Below the pieces are notes generated by a model. The model saw only the letters and a program-made list of their open reading frames with translations. It had not been told where the DNA came from and did no database searches. From Adiantum capillus-veneris (taxonomy: Eukaryota > Streptophyta > Polypodiopsida > Polypodiales > Pteridaceae): a stretch of DNA of 64,000 nt. Of this stretch, positions 21,933 through 34,795 are shown in pieces; positions within the stretch are counted from its first letter, which is position 1; every line of letters starts with the position of its first letter. The stretch covers positions 91,127,340 to 91,191,339 of the forward strand of contig CM043971.1 in the NCBI GenBank assembly GCA_014529385.2, given 5' to 3'. The position numbers were made by a program, and so were the translations under genes.

Positions 21933-24150
21933 TGTTGGGGGATAAGTATGCAAAAGGTGAGCCGGGAAGGCATCGGGCCCTTGGTTGTGAGAGGTGAGGG
22001 GAAACCAGGTGCAACAGACACAATTAACGAAAACAGAGCTCAAAACAAACAGTTCTCTTTATACCAAATAATCAATAGTATCCATGATTAATCAATCATT
22101 GATGGAGGTGTTTATGCTCCTTACAAGGTTGAACCTGTCTTAATCCAGGTGCTAATCGAGACAATCATTATTGATTTGATTCGTTCCCTCCTGCTGTTTC
22201 AAGATTAAAAGAGAATCGATTTACCTTCTGGGATGGCTATAGGAGCTTCGGTTTCGAACGGCCTTAGGAATTTCGATTTGGCTTACGATTGTGGCTCAGG
22301 GTTATGGCTTAAGGTTATGGTGGCTAATGATTAGGGAAGTTTGGTTTTGAGAGCTTAGCTTTGAGAGATTTAGGTTTGGCTTAAGGAGATTAAGGTTTAA
22401 GCTTGGCTAATGAGAGCTTAATGAATCGAGCTTAGGCTTGGCTTGGCAGAAGAGCTTAAGAGTAGGCTTAAGGATTAAGGTTTAGGCTTTGGCTTAAGGG
22501 TTTAGAGATTAGGCTTAAAGCTTAAGAGGTTAGAGAGCTTGAGATAGGATTCAAAGCTTGGCTTATGAGAGATATGTGATCATCAAGGCTTAGGGTTATC
22601 TTAAGGAGATTAAGTTAGGCTCGAATAATGAAGCTTATCAAAGATTAGCTTCGGCTATGGCTTATGATCTCCAGCCTTTTTTTTCCCCGGGAGAGAAAGC
22701 CCAACGAGAAGAGGAGATGGCCCAAAGAAATCACACAAGTCCTTGCTCAAGGAGAGCCCCTCGTTTTTTATATATTGCAAGAACTTCCCCTTTCTAAATA
22801 AGGGCCTACCCATTAGCGATGTCGCTAATGGGTACCCTGCCGATGACATGGCAGGGAAATTCTGGAGTAGCATGAAAACCGACGCGACTGGTACCAGATC
22901 GATGCGCAAGGAGCTCCTGAGCAATTTGCGTTTCTATGGCGAGCTCATCCGAGGCGTCATTCGGCCTGCGCAAGCCCATCTCCTTCCTCACGCACTGCCG
23001 TTCAGCTTTGTTCACCATGGGTTTTTACCCTTCCACACACAAACCCTCATTTAGTTGAATGGGCGGCCTTTAGATGGCTTGGGCGGGCAGCCAGCCTTAG
23101 GTTTTTGGGCGGCCTTAGCTTAAGTGGGCCCTTGGCCATGGTTTGAAGGGCATGACCTTTGGCTCACATACCGCCCATAGCCCTTGGGTGGCCAAGTTTA
23201 GTGGGCAGCCCTTCGTATTGCGGGCGGCCACTCAGCTCAAGAGCACTACATTTGGGCATACATATGGACCAAGCTTGCCCATTGGCGGCCATAATTTGTT
23301 TAAGGGCACCGCATTTGGTATACATTTTGGCCGAGCAATGCTTGCAAGTAGAAGGCATCACATTTAGCATGCATATCGGCCAAGCAATGCTAAGCTTCTC
23401 CATAGTGCGGCCACGGCCGTTGCAAGGGATGACATGCCTGCCAAAGCAAAGCCGCTCATTTCCGACTTGCAATATCACTTTTTTGCCCGTTCTGGTGCTT
23501 TGAATGGCATCATAGCTTCCAAGATGCAAGTATCAGTGTCCGTCAAGGCTAGGCATTAGATATATTATAAAAAATGCTTCCGCATCGGCCCACATTTGGC
23601 ATACACATCGGGCACCGCACTGCATTAAGCCAGATGAATTTGACTGATCAAGGCAACCGGGGGGTTCGGAACCGGCCCCCGACGATACTTAAACTGGCCA
23701 TATCTTGCCAATCGAAACCGTGATTGACGAACTGGAAAGACAGAAATGCTCTTGGAATTGAGCACTTAGGACCCGTGCATTCCTTTCATCTTTGACCTTT
23801 TACCAACAGGGGCTCAATCCGCTATGGATTTGCTACTGACTCAACTTAAAACTGTCATAACTTCTTATTCGTAGCTCCAATTGACAAGCCGTAAAGACAA
23901 GCACGTAGAGCCCTTCGAGTACTTCAACTTTGATTAATAAAATCCCAGCTATGACTAGTTCAAGCATACTCGCTGTTTAGCATTACCAAGAAATATTTTG
24001 GCCCTTAGAGCCCCATTTGGTACACTTTTAGCTTAAAAATTGGCTTGTTAGCAAGCCCTTATAACTGTTGAACAATTATGTAGGATTCAAATACACCTGA
24101 TTGACATCCCTTTGCTCATTTTTTTGTCATGGGAGCGGAGCGGCACGACA
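21933..24150 (-). repeat. 3' LTR of family 2 (left copy)
   Basis: It starts TGTTGGGGGATAAG and ends GGCACGACA. It matches 30089-32307 over its whole length. A TATA-like TATATAAAAA lies on the minus strand at 22765-22775. The 22240-22660 part is a degenerate low-complexity field of GGCTTAAG/TTAGGCTT phrases. Confidence 0.92.
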
Positions 24151-24166
24151 TCCACCCCCTCTGAAC
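24151..24166 (-). other. Polypurine tract of family 2
   Basis: The minus strand reads GTTCAGAGGGGGTGGA next to the 3' LTR. It is identical in the truncated unit at 32308-32323. Confidence 0.85.
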
Positions 24167-24197
24167 CTGCACAGCCTCCGATCTGTGCCAATTGCAT

Positions 24198-25714
24198 TTA
24201 ATCAGCTTCATTAAATTTATCATCTGACATATCATTTGATGTATACATAACATGATCCTCTCGAGGGGGATCTGAATGGGAATCTTCAAGAACAATCTCG
24301 CCTTCTCGCTCCTTGAATAGCTTGATCCGTTTTCCTACAATAGGCACCTTGAGCATAGTGCCATCAAGTTCACATAGTTGATATGTCGCATTATCAAAAA
24401 GATGTTGCACCACATATGGTCCAAACCACCGTTTAACCATTTTTCGCATAGCAGTATATTGGTTCTCCAAGCTACTGTCATAGACAAGTACCCAGTCACC
24501 ATCTTTGATAGCATGTGGTTGTAGTCTATGCTTTCCATCAAATGTTGCCTTATTCTTCAATCTTGCCTCCTTGAGCTTCTCTTTAGCTTGTTCAATATCC
24601 CCTTGACGCCTCTCAAGCTGGCGAATACGTAGAGCAAGCAAGTCTTCAGTAGACATACCTTCTTCCCATGGCATTATGGTCAAAGTCATAACTACTTCCT
24701 CTATAGGCATAATGGGTTTTTGCCCATGCATCAATTCAAACGGCATAAATCCTGTAATTGAACTATGTGTAGTGCGATCAGCCCATAAAGCAAATGGCAA
24801 GAGTTTAGGCCCATCACCAATACGTCCTTCACATGCCTTCGCTAAAGCTTTAACAATAGACGGATGTCCTCTTTCACTTTTCCCGTTACCTTCTGAATTA
24901 TATGCTGTAGTGACAGCGAGTTTAATGCCCATACGAGCAAAAAATTCTCGAGCTTCATTTGCATCCAACTCTCCTCTATCTACAGTAATCCTACCGACAC
25001 ATCCATACATGGAGATAACATCTTCAAGCAAGAACTTGCATACTGAACTGGTAGCGTTGGTACGCAAAGCTCTGCCTTCAACCTGATTAGTAAGATCTTC
25101 TCTGGGAGAACAATATACCTCATTTGCCACACTCCTACTAGCATTGTAATAAGGTCTACCACCCACTTGTAGTGCATAGCCAGTGGATAGGTGGGATGCA
25201 ATCCATCTCTATGTCGCACATTAGAGTATTGTTGACATATTAAGCATGTTTCCACAAATTGAACCACATCTTTGTACATATCTTTCCACCAATACCGGTC
25301 TTTAATCTTGACAAAGGTTGCCCAGACTCCTCTGTGTCTAGCCCATAGACTTTCATGAAACTCTTTGATCACATGCTGTTGAGTCTCTTTGTCGCAAATA
25401 ATTCATTGTGGTACCCCTCCTAAGCACTTCGATTGCTTCCATAAATGTCCGTCTTTCAGGAAATAGCCATAGGCCTTTTTCCTGATCTTGTTGAAATTCT
25501 GGTCACTCCATCCTTCTTGTCTAGTGAGAGTACTTAGGTAGCGGCCAATCATAAGCCACTCTCCATCATAGTACTCTTTAGAAAACACTTGAAAAACATG
25601 AGCAATGTTTCCATAATTGGCATGTAGATAAGAGGACGTGTAGAACTTCAAGCCAACATCATCACTCGTGGTCAGCATCTCTTCTTCATCTTCAAACCTG
25701 GCTCTTGATAACAT
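24198..25714 (-). pseudogene. Family 2 integrase
   Basis: Frames at 25403-25714, 24980-25372 and 24198-25166 together cover the integrase. They include the zinc-binding part (HESLWARHRG, CLICQQ) and the DDE core, with acidic residues in WVVDLITM, ITVDRGELDA and NSEGNGKSERGH. The C-terminal part contains RWFGPYVVQHLFDNATYQL. At least two frame breaks occur. HESLWARHRG differs from the HESLWAGHRG seen in family 1 and in the unit at 33316. Confidence 0.87.
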
Positions 25715-27163
25715 ATCTGCACAACAAGGTTATCTCTACCTGCAATATGACAAAATTCACGGTTAAGAGACTTAATATAGGCTATCCATCGTAGCATGGC
25801 AATATCAGGAGTAGAGTAGTTTGCAATCATCCCTATCACAACCAAGCAATCTGTCTCTACCACAATAGAAGCTCCAATAAAGTATTCTTTATCGGTTCTT
25901 AGAGCAGTAGAAATGTCCCAAAGTTCGCTCTTAACCTGTGGATAACCTCGTTGACGAGCATTGAGCACCTTGGCTCCAAATCTCATTGCATACTTGTGTC
26001 CTTCAGCATCATCTTGACCTATAGCCCATCCAATAGTGTCAACTGTTAAAATAACTGGCCTGTCGCATTTATAATCAACTTTCCTCAAGGTCGGAGCCTC
26101 AAGAAGCATCTTCTTTAATTTCCTGATAGCTTGTGTGTGAACTTTTCCCAAGAAAACCTTTTACCTTTTCGTAGCAATTGATACACCACCTCTGCAACAT
26201 GAGCAAAGTGTGGCAGCCAAATACGATAGAAAACACACGCACCGAAGAATTGACCAACTTCAGTAACCAAAGAGCATGTCTCCTTCATCTTTTGGATAGC
26301 TTCCACTTTTGTTGGACTTGGCCTTCTACCTTTAGAATTGCACATATGTCCCACAATTAAGACCTCCTTAGCACCAAAAGTTGATTTTTGACCTGAAAGT
26401 GTTAAGTTAACTTCTTCAAGCCTCGATAAAATAGCATCACAGTTAGCAATATGTTGAGCAATAAACTGTCGGCACCCCCTCCGGTCTTTTGCTTCATCTT
26501 TTGAGCCTTCTTCACAACCCTTAATTGGTAGATCATCAATGAAAGCCATAGTAACACGTGGGATAAAGTCCCTTAATACCTTATTCATGCCGTTCATCAT
26601 ATGAGCATTAGTAGCACCCTGTGGCAAAGTGCACATCCTTACCAACCAAGAGGAGTACGCATCGTAGTAAGATCCCTGCTCTCCAAAGCTAACTGGAATT
26701 GATCATATCCTGAATAAAGATCACCCATGGAGTAAATAGAGCTACCCGCAAAGGCCTCGGCAAATTCATCCACAATTGGGCCAGTACCCACATTGCGGAT
26801 TGTTACCTTGTTAACAGGCTGCATATCCTGTATAAACCTTAAAGTACCATTTTTCTTCGGAACAGTAAACCATCGATTGGAATATGGTGCACATGATGGC
26901 TCCAAAATTCCCATTTGAATCTTTTCATTAAGCAAATTGATAAGCTTTGTCACGTGAGCTTTAGGAACTGGAATAGGACGTAAGCTCCATGGCATGTGAG
27001 GAACAATGAAAATAACCATAGGCGAAACAACACTAGGATCCACACACCCAATTTCACTTGGCTCAAAAGCGAAAGCTTTACCATGTTTTTCGAGCATACC
27101 TTGAAAACATTTGATCTCCTCTTTATTGAGGAAACCATCTTCTCCAACCTTCAGCTCCTGCAA
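25672..27163 (-). pseudogene. Family 2 reverse transcriptase and RNase H
   Basis: Frame 26639-27163 has the RT entry (GILEPSCAPYSNRWFTVPKK, YSMGDLYSGYDQFQLA). Frame 26115-26645 holds the catalytic FIDD (MAFIDDLPIKGC). Frame 25672-26151 carries RNase H, with FGAKVLNARQRGYPQVKSEL and VETDCLVVIGM. The RNase H starts LTVDTIGWAIG, where the truncated sister unit reads TVDARPTSIGWAIG, so this copy has lost four residues beside the catalytic Asp. The frames overlap with shifts between them. Confidence 0.87.
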
Positions 27164-27309
27164 TGTTTCCTTAGTAAACTTATGCCCTATGTTCTTTGGA
27201 TTCCTGAGTATAGGCTATCGAGAAGCCTCCTTGATCATCCCATCACTTCCCTCTGGTAGTGGTGTAGCCACTGGCCTCACTTTCTTTGCAACAGTCTTGT
27301 GTTTTGTCT

Positions 27310-28804
27310 CTACCTGTGCTTCAACACTTTCACCTGAATCATCTTCAATATGCATAAGTGCTTCATATATACTAAACTCATCATACATGTCCATTGAATG
27401 GACCTTGACCGCTTCAGTTCCGCTTTGTAACCTGCTTTGCCTGGTCTCCTCAAGCTCTGCATAGTATCTACATAAGATACCTCTTCAAAGATTCCTGAAA
27501 TTACATCATTTGATTCAAGCACATCACAACCCTGCAATTCACTTTGGATACCTGAAACATACTGTTTTTCCCACTTTGGCAAATCATTAAATTTTTTGAA
27601 AGATACTGAACCTTCAGATGTTAACCCCAAAAACCCCGAAGAGAAAGCTTCTCTTTGCGAGAACTTCTCCTCACTTGTACCACCATAGTCCCGCTTTATA
27701 ATGGCACTCCGAGAAAATCCTTTGCAAACCTGTGTTCTCTAAACTCCTTGAGTATCTTTGGCATTGGATGACCACGTAGACTATCCTTGTTCCTTGCGTG
27801 GTTAACACATACACTCAAGAATTGCATTGCTTTCTTACCATCTCGGGTTCGAACCCTGGCATAGGCCGAGCCATCATCCAGCACCTTGGTTTCCATTCGC
27901 ACAGCGGTAATGTAGGGTTGCCCCAGAATTAATGGATAAGAGGAATGCTCTTGTATAAAGAAATTTTGCTCATCACAGACATCCCCTACAGTTACCTTAA
28001 CATTGGCACATGCACTATAGAGGTCGCCTGGAAGCATATTGGCAGCTCGAATCCACCAGCCATGGTCCACATCAATAGGCCATTTTTCTTTTTTTGTGCA
28101 ATCTTTTAGCCATCAAATTGATCTCTGATCCATGATCTATGAGTGCTAAGATCGGGTCTTCAATAACGCCAAGCTTCACAACAGTTTCGGTTGTTGCTCT
28201 TGCCCAATGAGTCCTTGAAAAGTGACTCCTTGGTATACTTTCACTATCTTCATCTTCATTGAAATGAACATGCCTTACCTCTGATACGGTTGGATTTGAC
28301 ACCACCACAACCTTGACTCTTCTTCTTTTTCAAGATCTACCAAATACTCTTCATAGTCATTGCTTCAATGTGGCGTAGTTCCTGGCTCTTGACCGACTCC
28401 GGCTCCTGTTCACTAGGTATCTGCCGCTTTCTTTTGATGATATCAATAATCTGCTCATGAAACTCACGTTTGGCAATGCCCAAAATATCACCCAATGTGA
28501 GCTCCACTTTACTATTCAGAATGTGCTCTTCAAAAACTTTCTTTAAATCTGTAGCTAATTCAATGTCAGATTTAAGCTTATATGAGGGTCCCCTAGGTTT
28601 ACCTTGCTTTTTGTCCTTAGGTGCATCCTCCATCACCACTTCAGGCGCGGGCTTAGGAGTAGGAACTTCATCTTGCTCGCTGTTGAATCTCGTTGTCCTT
28701 TTTGATGTCCTAGGAACTTGTTCCTCTCTTTTCCGCTTTTCCTCCACCATAGCCTCATTAGCTTGAGACTTTGCAATAAATGCATACACTAAGAGGGAAT
28801 CCAC
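27310..28804 (-). pseudogene. Family 2 gag-protease linker and protease
   Basis: Frames 28337-28804 and 28072-28308 run into 27696-28070 and 27310-27630. The protease active site is ILALIDHGSEINLMA in 28072-28308. A conserved retropepsin end LILGQPYITAVRMETKV lies in 27696-28070. Frame breaks near 28071 and 27660 disable it. The segment before RT is acidic and poorly conserved. Confidence 0.78.
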
Positions 28805-28828
28805 TGGATCAATCCACTCTATGGTTTC

Positions 28829-30034
28829 TCAAATTGAATTCCCTACTTGTTGTAGCTTCCCATAAGTTACCTGCCCTGTTTCTGCTGTCTTCAAAGCATA
28901 AGGCCATAATTGACCCTTGGTACCTGCACCATCATCATCACCCTCCCCGCAAACTTGCATCCCATATGTAGCTGCTTCCACAAGAGCAACATTATGCTGG
29001 ATCTCTTCTACTATCTTTTTCATGCCACCCCTACCGAAGTTCCGGCGGAGCGTCTCACCAGTTGTCCTAAGGTGAATCTTCTTGTCCTTCCAGAACACTA
29101 GGTTTCTTTTATAAGCTTCGTCAAATTCATCACATTCTTTAACGTACTTGTGGTCTTCACTATCACACCACATGCATCGATCCCAGCCTTTGCATGGAGG
29201 CTGTTATCTAGGCTCAGAAGTAGATCCCTTTGCAGCTAGCCCTTCAAATTTTACAGCTTTAAAATTCAAATTTAATTCTTGAATACCTTTCAACAATTCG
29301 TCAAGAACTGGCTCCTCCACTCTGGGTATTGCCGAGGTTGTTTTCTCCTTTGGTTCCTCTTCTGCAACATCCATGATGTCAGCCACGATCACCTTATCGA
29401 CTCTCATCTATCGTTTCACCATCATATTTGTTGCTTCTGTGATTATCTTCCAGTCAAATGTTAAGCCTAATTCTCCTGTTGAATCCTCCAGCAACTTCAC
29501 TAGACTCTTCTGGAGTAGTGGATCAGTAGCCTGAATGAACAGTTCAACCTTCTGATCCTTCATTGAACGTTGCTCTGTCAAGGATATTTGCTCAAATTCC
29601 TGTAATAACTCTCGTGCAGATAGATTTTTGTTCTTCTTCTGCACCCACTTCATAAAGCTTTGCCTTGTTACCCTTTACAAATCCTCAAGGAAGTATTCCT
29701 CCTGAAGTGCCTTCTTGAAATACTTCCAATTCGGGCCTTGAACCGCCTGAATTTCTTTAATTTGGCTCCTAAGTTCCGGCTCCGCAATTAAATGAAATCC
29801 TTCCACTGCATTCTGATCATCGATTCCATTCTCTTCCATTGCCTGCTCGTAGATATTGCAAAATTTGCTAATATCCCGGCCTTCAAATCGATGCAATTTC
29901 TCGGTAACTGTGTGCCGAGCTTTATGGATCCTCTCTTGTAGATTATACTGCTGTTGGGCAGCCTGTTGTTGTTGCATGTAAGCAGCAAACTGCTGCATCA
30001 TTTGTTGCATGGCTGCCTCTTGTGGTGTTGACAT
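28829..30034 (-). pseudogene. Family 2 gag
   Basis: The start is the ATG at 30034 (MSTPQEAAMQQMMQQF), with a Gln-rich N-terminus. The core (IYEQAMEENGIDDQNAVEGF, then NWKYFKKALQEEYFLED) resembles the family 1 gag and the non-autonomous gag-like protein at 44613-44972. A zinc knuckle CMWCDSEDHKYVKEC lies at about 29155-29175. Stops or shifts fall near 29670, 29407 and 29190. Confidence 0.8.
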
Positions 30035-30068
30035 CTTTCTCCACAACGCTGCTCACCCTGACTCGTTT

Positions 30069-30084
30069 CGCATTGGGTTCACCA
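30069..30084 (-). other. Primer-binding site of family 2
   Basis: The minus strand reads TGGTGAACCCAATGCG four bases inside the LTR. Its core is shared with family 1 and with the non-autonomous element. Confidence 0.75.
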
Positions 30085-30088
30085 AGAA

Positions 30089-32307
30089 TGTCAGGGGATA
30101 AGTATGCGAAAGGTGAGCCGGGAAGGCAGCGGGCCCCTGGCTGTGAGAGGTGCGGGGAAAAGAGGTGCAACAGACACGATTAACGAAAACAGGGCTCAAA
30201 ACAAACAGGTCGCTTTATACCAAATAATCAACAGTATCCATGATTAATCAATCATTGATGGAGGCATTTATGCTCCTTACAAGGTTGAACCTATCTTAAT
30301 CCAGGTACTAATTGAGACAATCATTAATGATCTGATTTGTTCCCTCCTGCTGCTTCAAGATTGAAAGAGAATCGATTTACCTTCCGCTATGGCTATAGGA
30401 GCTTCGATTTTGAAAGGCCTTAGGAATTTTGATTTGGCTTACGATTGTGGCTCAGGTTTATGGCTTAAGGTTACGGTGGCTAATGATTAGGGAAGATTGG
30501 TATTGAGAGCTTAGCTTTGAGAGCTTTAGGTTTGGCTTAAGAAGACTAAGGTTTAACCTTGGCTAATGAGAGCTTAATGAATCGAGCTTAGGCTTGGCTT
30601 GGCAGAAGAGCTTAAGAGTAGGCTTAAGGATTAAGGTTTAGGCTTTGGCTTAAGGGTTTAGAGATTAGGCTTAAAGCTTAAGAGGTTAGAGAGCTTGAGA
30701 TAGGATTCAAAGCTTGGCTTATGAGAGATATGTGATCATCAAGGCTTAGGGTTATCTTAAGGAGATTAAGTTAGGCTCGATTAATGAAGCTTATCAAAGA
30801 TTAGCTTCGGCTATGGCTTATGATCTTCAGCCTTTTTTTCCCCCGGGAGAGAAAGATCAACGAGAAGAGGAGATGGCCCAAAGAAATCACACAAGTCCTT
30901 GCTCAAGGAGAGCCCCTCGTTTTTTATATATTGCAAGAACTTCCCCTTTCTAAATAAGGGCCTACCCATTAGCGATGTCGCTAATGGGTACCCCGCCGAT
31001 GACATGGTAGGCAAATTCTGGAGTAGCATGAAAACCGGTGCGGCTGGTACCTGATCGATGCGCGAGGAGCTCCTAAGCAATTTGCGTTTCTATCGCGAGC
31101 TCATCCGAGGCATCATTCGGCTTGCGCGAGCCCATCTCCTTCCTCACGCACTGCCGTTCAGCTTTGTTCACCATGGGTTTTTACCCTTCCACACACAAAC
31201 CCTCATTTAGTTGAATGGGGGGCCTTTAGATTGCTTGGGCGGGCAGCCAGCCTTAGGTTTTTGGGCGGCCTTACGTTAAGTGGGCCCTTGGCCATGGTTT
31301 GAAGGGCATGACCTTTGGCACACATACCGCCCATAGCCCTTGGGTGGCCAAGTTTAGTGGGCGGCCCTTCTTATTGCGGGCGGCCACTCAGCTCAAGAGC
31401 ACTACATTTGGGCATACATATTGACCAAGCTTGCCCATTGGTGGCCATAATTTGTTTAAGGGCACCGCATTTGGTATACATTTTGGCCGAGCAATGCTTG
31501 CAAGTAGAAGGCATCACATTTAGCATGCATATCGGCCAAGCAATGCTAAGCTTCTCCATGGTGCGGCCACGGCCGTCGCAAGGGATGACATGCCTGCCAA
31601 AGCAAAGCCGCTCATTTCCGACTAGCAATATCACTTTGTTGCCCGTTCTGGTGCTTTGAATGGCATTGTAGCTTCCAAGATGCAAGTATCAGTGTCTGTC
31701 AAGGCTAGGCATTAGATATATTATAAAAAATGCTTCCGCATCGGCCCACATTTGGCATACACATCGGGCACCGCGCTGCATTAAGCTAGATGAATTTGAC
31801 TGATCAAGGTGACCGGGGCGGTTCGAAATCGGCCCCCGGCGATACTTTAACTGGCCGTATCTTGCCAATCGAAACCCCGATTGACGAACTGGAAAGACCG
31901 ACATGCTCTTGGAAGTGAGCACTTCGGACCCGTGCATTCCTTTCATCTTTGACCTTTTACTAGCAGGTGCTCAATCCGGTACGGATCTGCTACTGACTCA
32001 ACTTAAAATTGTCATAACTTCTTATACGTAACTCCGATTGACGAGCCGTAAAGACAAGCACGTAGAGCCCTTCAAGTACTTCAACTTTGATTAATAAAAT
32101 CCCAGATATGACCAGTTCAAGCATACTCACTGTTTAGCATTACCAAGAAATCTTTTGGCCCTTAGAGTCCCATCTGGTGCACTTTTAGCTTAAAAATTGG
32201 CTTGTTAGCAAGCCCTTATAACTGCTTAACAATTATGTAGGATTCAAATACACTTGATTGGCATCCCTTTGCTAATTTTCTTGTCATGGGAGCGGAACAG
32301 CACGACA
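30089..32307 (-). repeat. Family 2 LTR shared by two tandem units
   Basis: It starts TGTCAGGGGATAAG and ends AGCACGACA. It serves as 5' LTR for 24151-30088 and as 3' LTR for the truncated unit at 32308-34554. A TATA-like TATATAAAAA lies on the minus strand at about 30921-30930. Confidence 0.92.
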
Positions 32308-34554
32308 TCCACCCCCTCTGAACCTGCACAGCCTCCGGTCTGTGCCAATTGCATTTAATCAGCTTCATTAAATTCATCATCAGACATATCATCTGATGTA
32401 TACATAACATGATCCTCTAGAGGCGGATCTAAATGGGAATCTTCAAGAACAATCTCGCCTTCTCGCTCCTTGAATAGCTTGATCCATTTTCCTGCAAAAG
32501 GCACCTTGAGCATAGTGCCATCAAGTTCACATAGTTGATATGTCGCATTATCAAAAACATGTTGCACCACATATGGTCGAAACCACCGTTTAACCATTTT
32601 TCCGCATAGCAGTATATTGGTTCTCCAAGCTACTGTCATAGACAAGTACCCAATCACCATCTTTGATAGCATGTGGTCGTAGTCTATGCTTTCCATCAAA
32701 TGCTGCCTTATTATTCAATCTTGCCTCCTTAAGCTTCTCTTTAGCTTGTTCAATATCCCCTTGACCCCTCTCAAGCTGGCGAATACGTAGAGCAAGCAAG
32801 TCTTCAGTAGACATACCTTCTTCCCATGGCATTATGGTCCAAGTCATAACTGCTTCCTCTATAGGCATAATGAGTTTTTGCCCATGCATCAATTCAAACG
32901 GCATAAATCTTGCAACTGAACTGTGTGTAGTGTGATCAGCCCATAAAGAAAATGGCAAGAGTTTAGGCTAATCACCAATATGTCCTTCACACGCCTTCGT
33001 TAAAGCTTTAACAATAGGCGGATATCCTCTTTCACTTTTCCCGTTACCTTTTGGATTATATGTTGTAGTGAGAGCGAGTTTAATGCCCATATGAGCAAAA
33101 AAATTCTCGAGCTTCATTTGCATCCAACTCTCCTCTATCTACAGTAATCCTACCGACACATCCATACCTGGAGATAACATCTTCAAGCAAGAACTTGCAT
33201 ACTGAACTGGTAGCGTTGGTACGCAAAGCTCTACCTTCAACCTGATTAGTAAGATCTTCTCTGGCAAGAACAATATACCTCATTTGCCACACTCCTACTA
33301 GCATTGTAATAAGGTCTACCACCCACTTGTAGTGATAGCCAGTGGATAGGTGGGATGCAATCCATCTCTATGTCGCACATTAGAGTACTGTTGACATATA
33401 AAGCATGTTTCCACAAATTGAACCACATCTTTGTACATACCTTTCCACCAATACCGGTCTTTAATCTTGACAAAGGTTGCCCAGACTCCTCTGTGTCCAG
33501 CCCATAGACTTTCATGAAACTCTTTGATCACCTGCTGTTGAGTCGCTTTGTCGCAAATAATTCGTTGTGGTACCCCTCCTGGGCGCTTCGATTGCTTCCA
33601 TAAATGTCCGTCTTTCAGGAAATAGCCATGGGCCTTTTTCCTGATCTTCTTGAAATTTTGGTCACTCCATCCTTCTTGTCTAGTGAGAGTACTTAGGTAG
33701 CGGCCAATCATAAGCCACTCTCCATCATAAAACTCTTCAGAAAACACTTCAAAAACATGAGCAATGTTTCCACAATTGGCATGTAGATAAGAGGACGTGT
33801 AGAACTTCAAGCCAACATCATCACTCGTGGTCAGCATCTCTTCTTCATCTTCAAACCTGGCTCTTGATAACATATCTGCAACAGGGTTATCTCTACCTGC
33901 ATTATGACAAAATTCAGGGTTAAGAGACTTAATATAGGCTATCCATCGTAGCATCGAAATATACGGAGTAGAGTAGTTTGCAATCATCCCTATCAAAGGC
34001 AAGCAATTTGTCTCTACCACAATAGAAGCTCCAATAAAGTATTCTTTCTCGGTTCTTAGAGCAATAGAAACACCCCAAAGTTCTCTCTTAACCTCTGGAT
34101 AACCTCGTTGGCAAGCATTGAGCACCTTGGCTCCAAATCTCACTGCATACCTGTGTCCTTCAGCATCATCTTGACCTATAGCCCATCCAATACTTGTTGG
34201 TCTAGCGTCAACTGTTAAAATAACTGGCTTGTCGCATTTATCTTCAACTTTCCTCAAGGTCGGAACCACAAGAAGCATCTTCTTTAATTTCCTGATAGGT
34301 TGTGTGTGAAATTCTTCCCAAAAAAACCTTTTACCTTTTTGTAGCAATTGATACAAGACCTCTGCAACATGAGCAAAGTGTGGCAGCCAAATACGATAGA
34401 ACACACACGCACCCAAGAATCGACGAACTTCAGTAACCAAAGAGCATGTCTCCTTCATCTTTTGGATAGCTTCCACTTTTGTTGGACTTGGCCTTCTACC
34501 TTTAGAATTGCACATATGTCCCACAATTAAGACTTCCTTAGCACCAAAAATTGA
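32308..34554 (-). pseudogene. Truncated second unit of family 2: integrase, RNase H, partial RT
   Basis: The sequence copies 24151-26400 and then stops abruptly after CACCAAAAATTGAT. The best frame (33316-34524, 402 codons) covers the RT tail, RNase H (TVDARPTSIGWAIGQDD) and the start of integrase (HESLWAGHRG, CFICQQ). Integrase continues in broken frames at 33080-33322, 32590-32958 and 32355-32699. RT catalytic motifs, protease, gag and a 5' LTR are absent. The breakpoint abuts the ParB/methyltransferase-like pseudogene. Confidence 0.88.
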
Positions 34555-34762
34555 TGCTGTCGGCCACTACGCTTCTAGCCAACGAGTTAGTGTTGTCCCA
34601 TCTCCACCATTTTTGTTGGTGGAAAAATCTAAAAAGGCTGCAAAAGGTAAGACAAAAGTGCAGGAAGGGATATCTTCTGGGTTTGTGAGAGACGACGTCA
34701 GCTTGGATAAGGATATCTATGATATAGAGATGGAGGCTTACATGACAGCAGGGGCAAATGCC

Positions 34763-34789
<27 letters not shown>
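34763..34789. repeat. Poly(G) run of 27
   Basis: An uninterrupted G27 lies inside the N-terminal part of the decayed gene. It would read as poly-glycine if translated. Such a run is prone to sequencing and assembly error, so its exact length is uncertain. Confidence 0.9.

Positions 34790-34795
<6 letters not shown>

Larger units (their letters stand above)
21933..32307 (-). mobile_element. Ty3/gypsy retrotransposon, family 2 (complete unit)
   Basis: LTRs of about 2.2 kb (21933-24150 and 30089-32307) enclose a minus-strand gag-pol. The family is related to family 1 in protein sequence, primer site and polypurine tract, but its LTRs are distinct. The coding region is broken into more pieces than in family 1. 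A further internal region continues past the right LTR (32308-34554), so this LTR is shared by two tandem units. Confidence 0.92.

Noticed and set aside
22240-22660. Telomere-like repeats (GGGTTTAG, TTAGGCTTAAGG)
   Set aside because: No regular heptamer array; the same degenerate field recurs in the second family 2 LTR at about 30395-30820.
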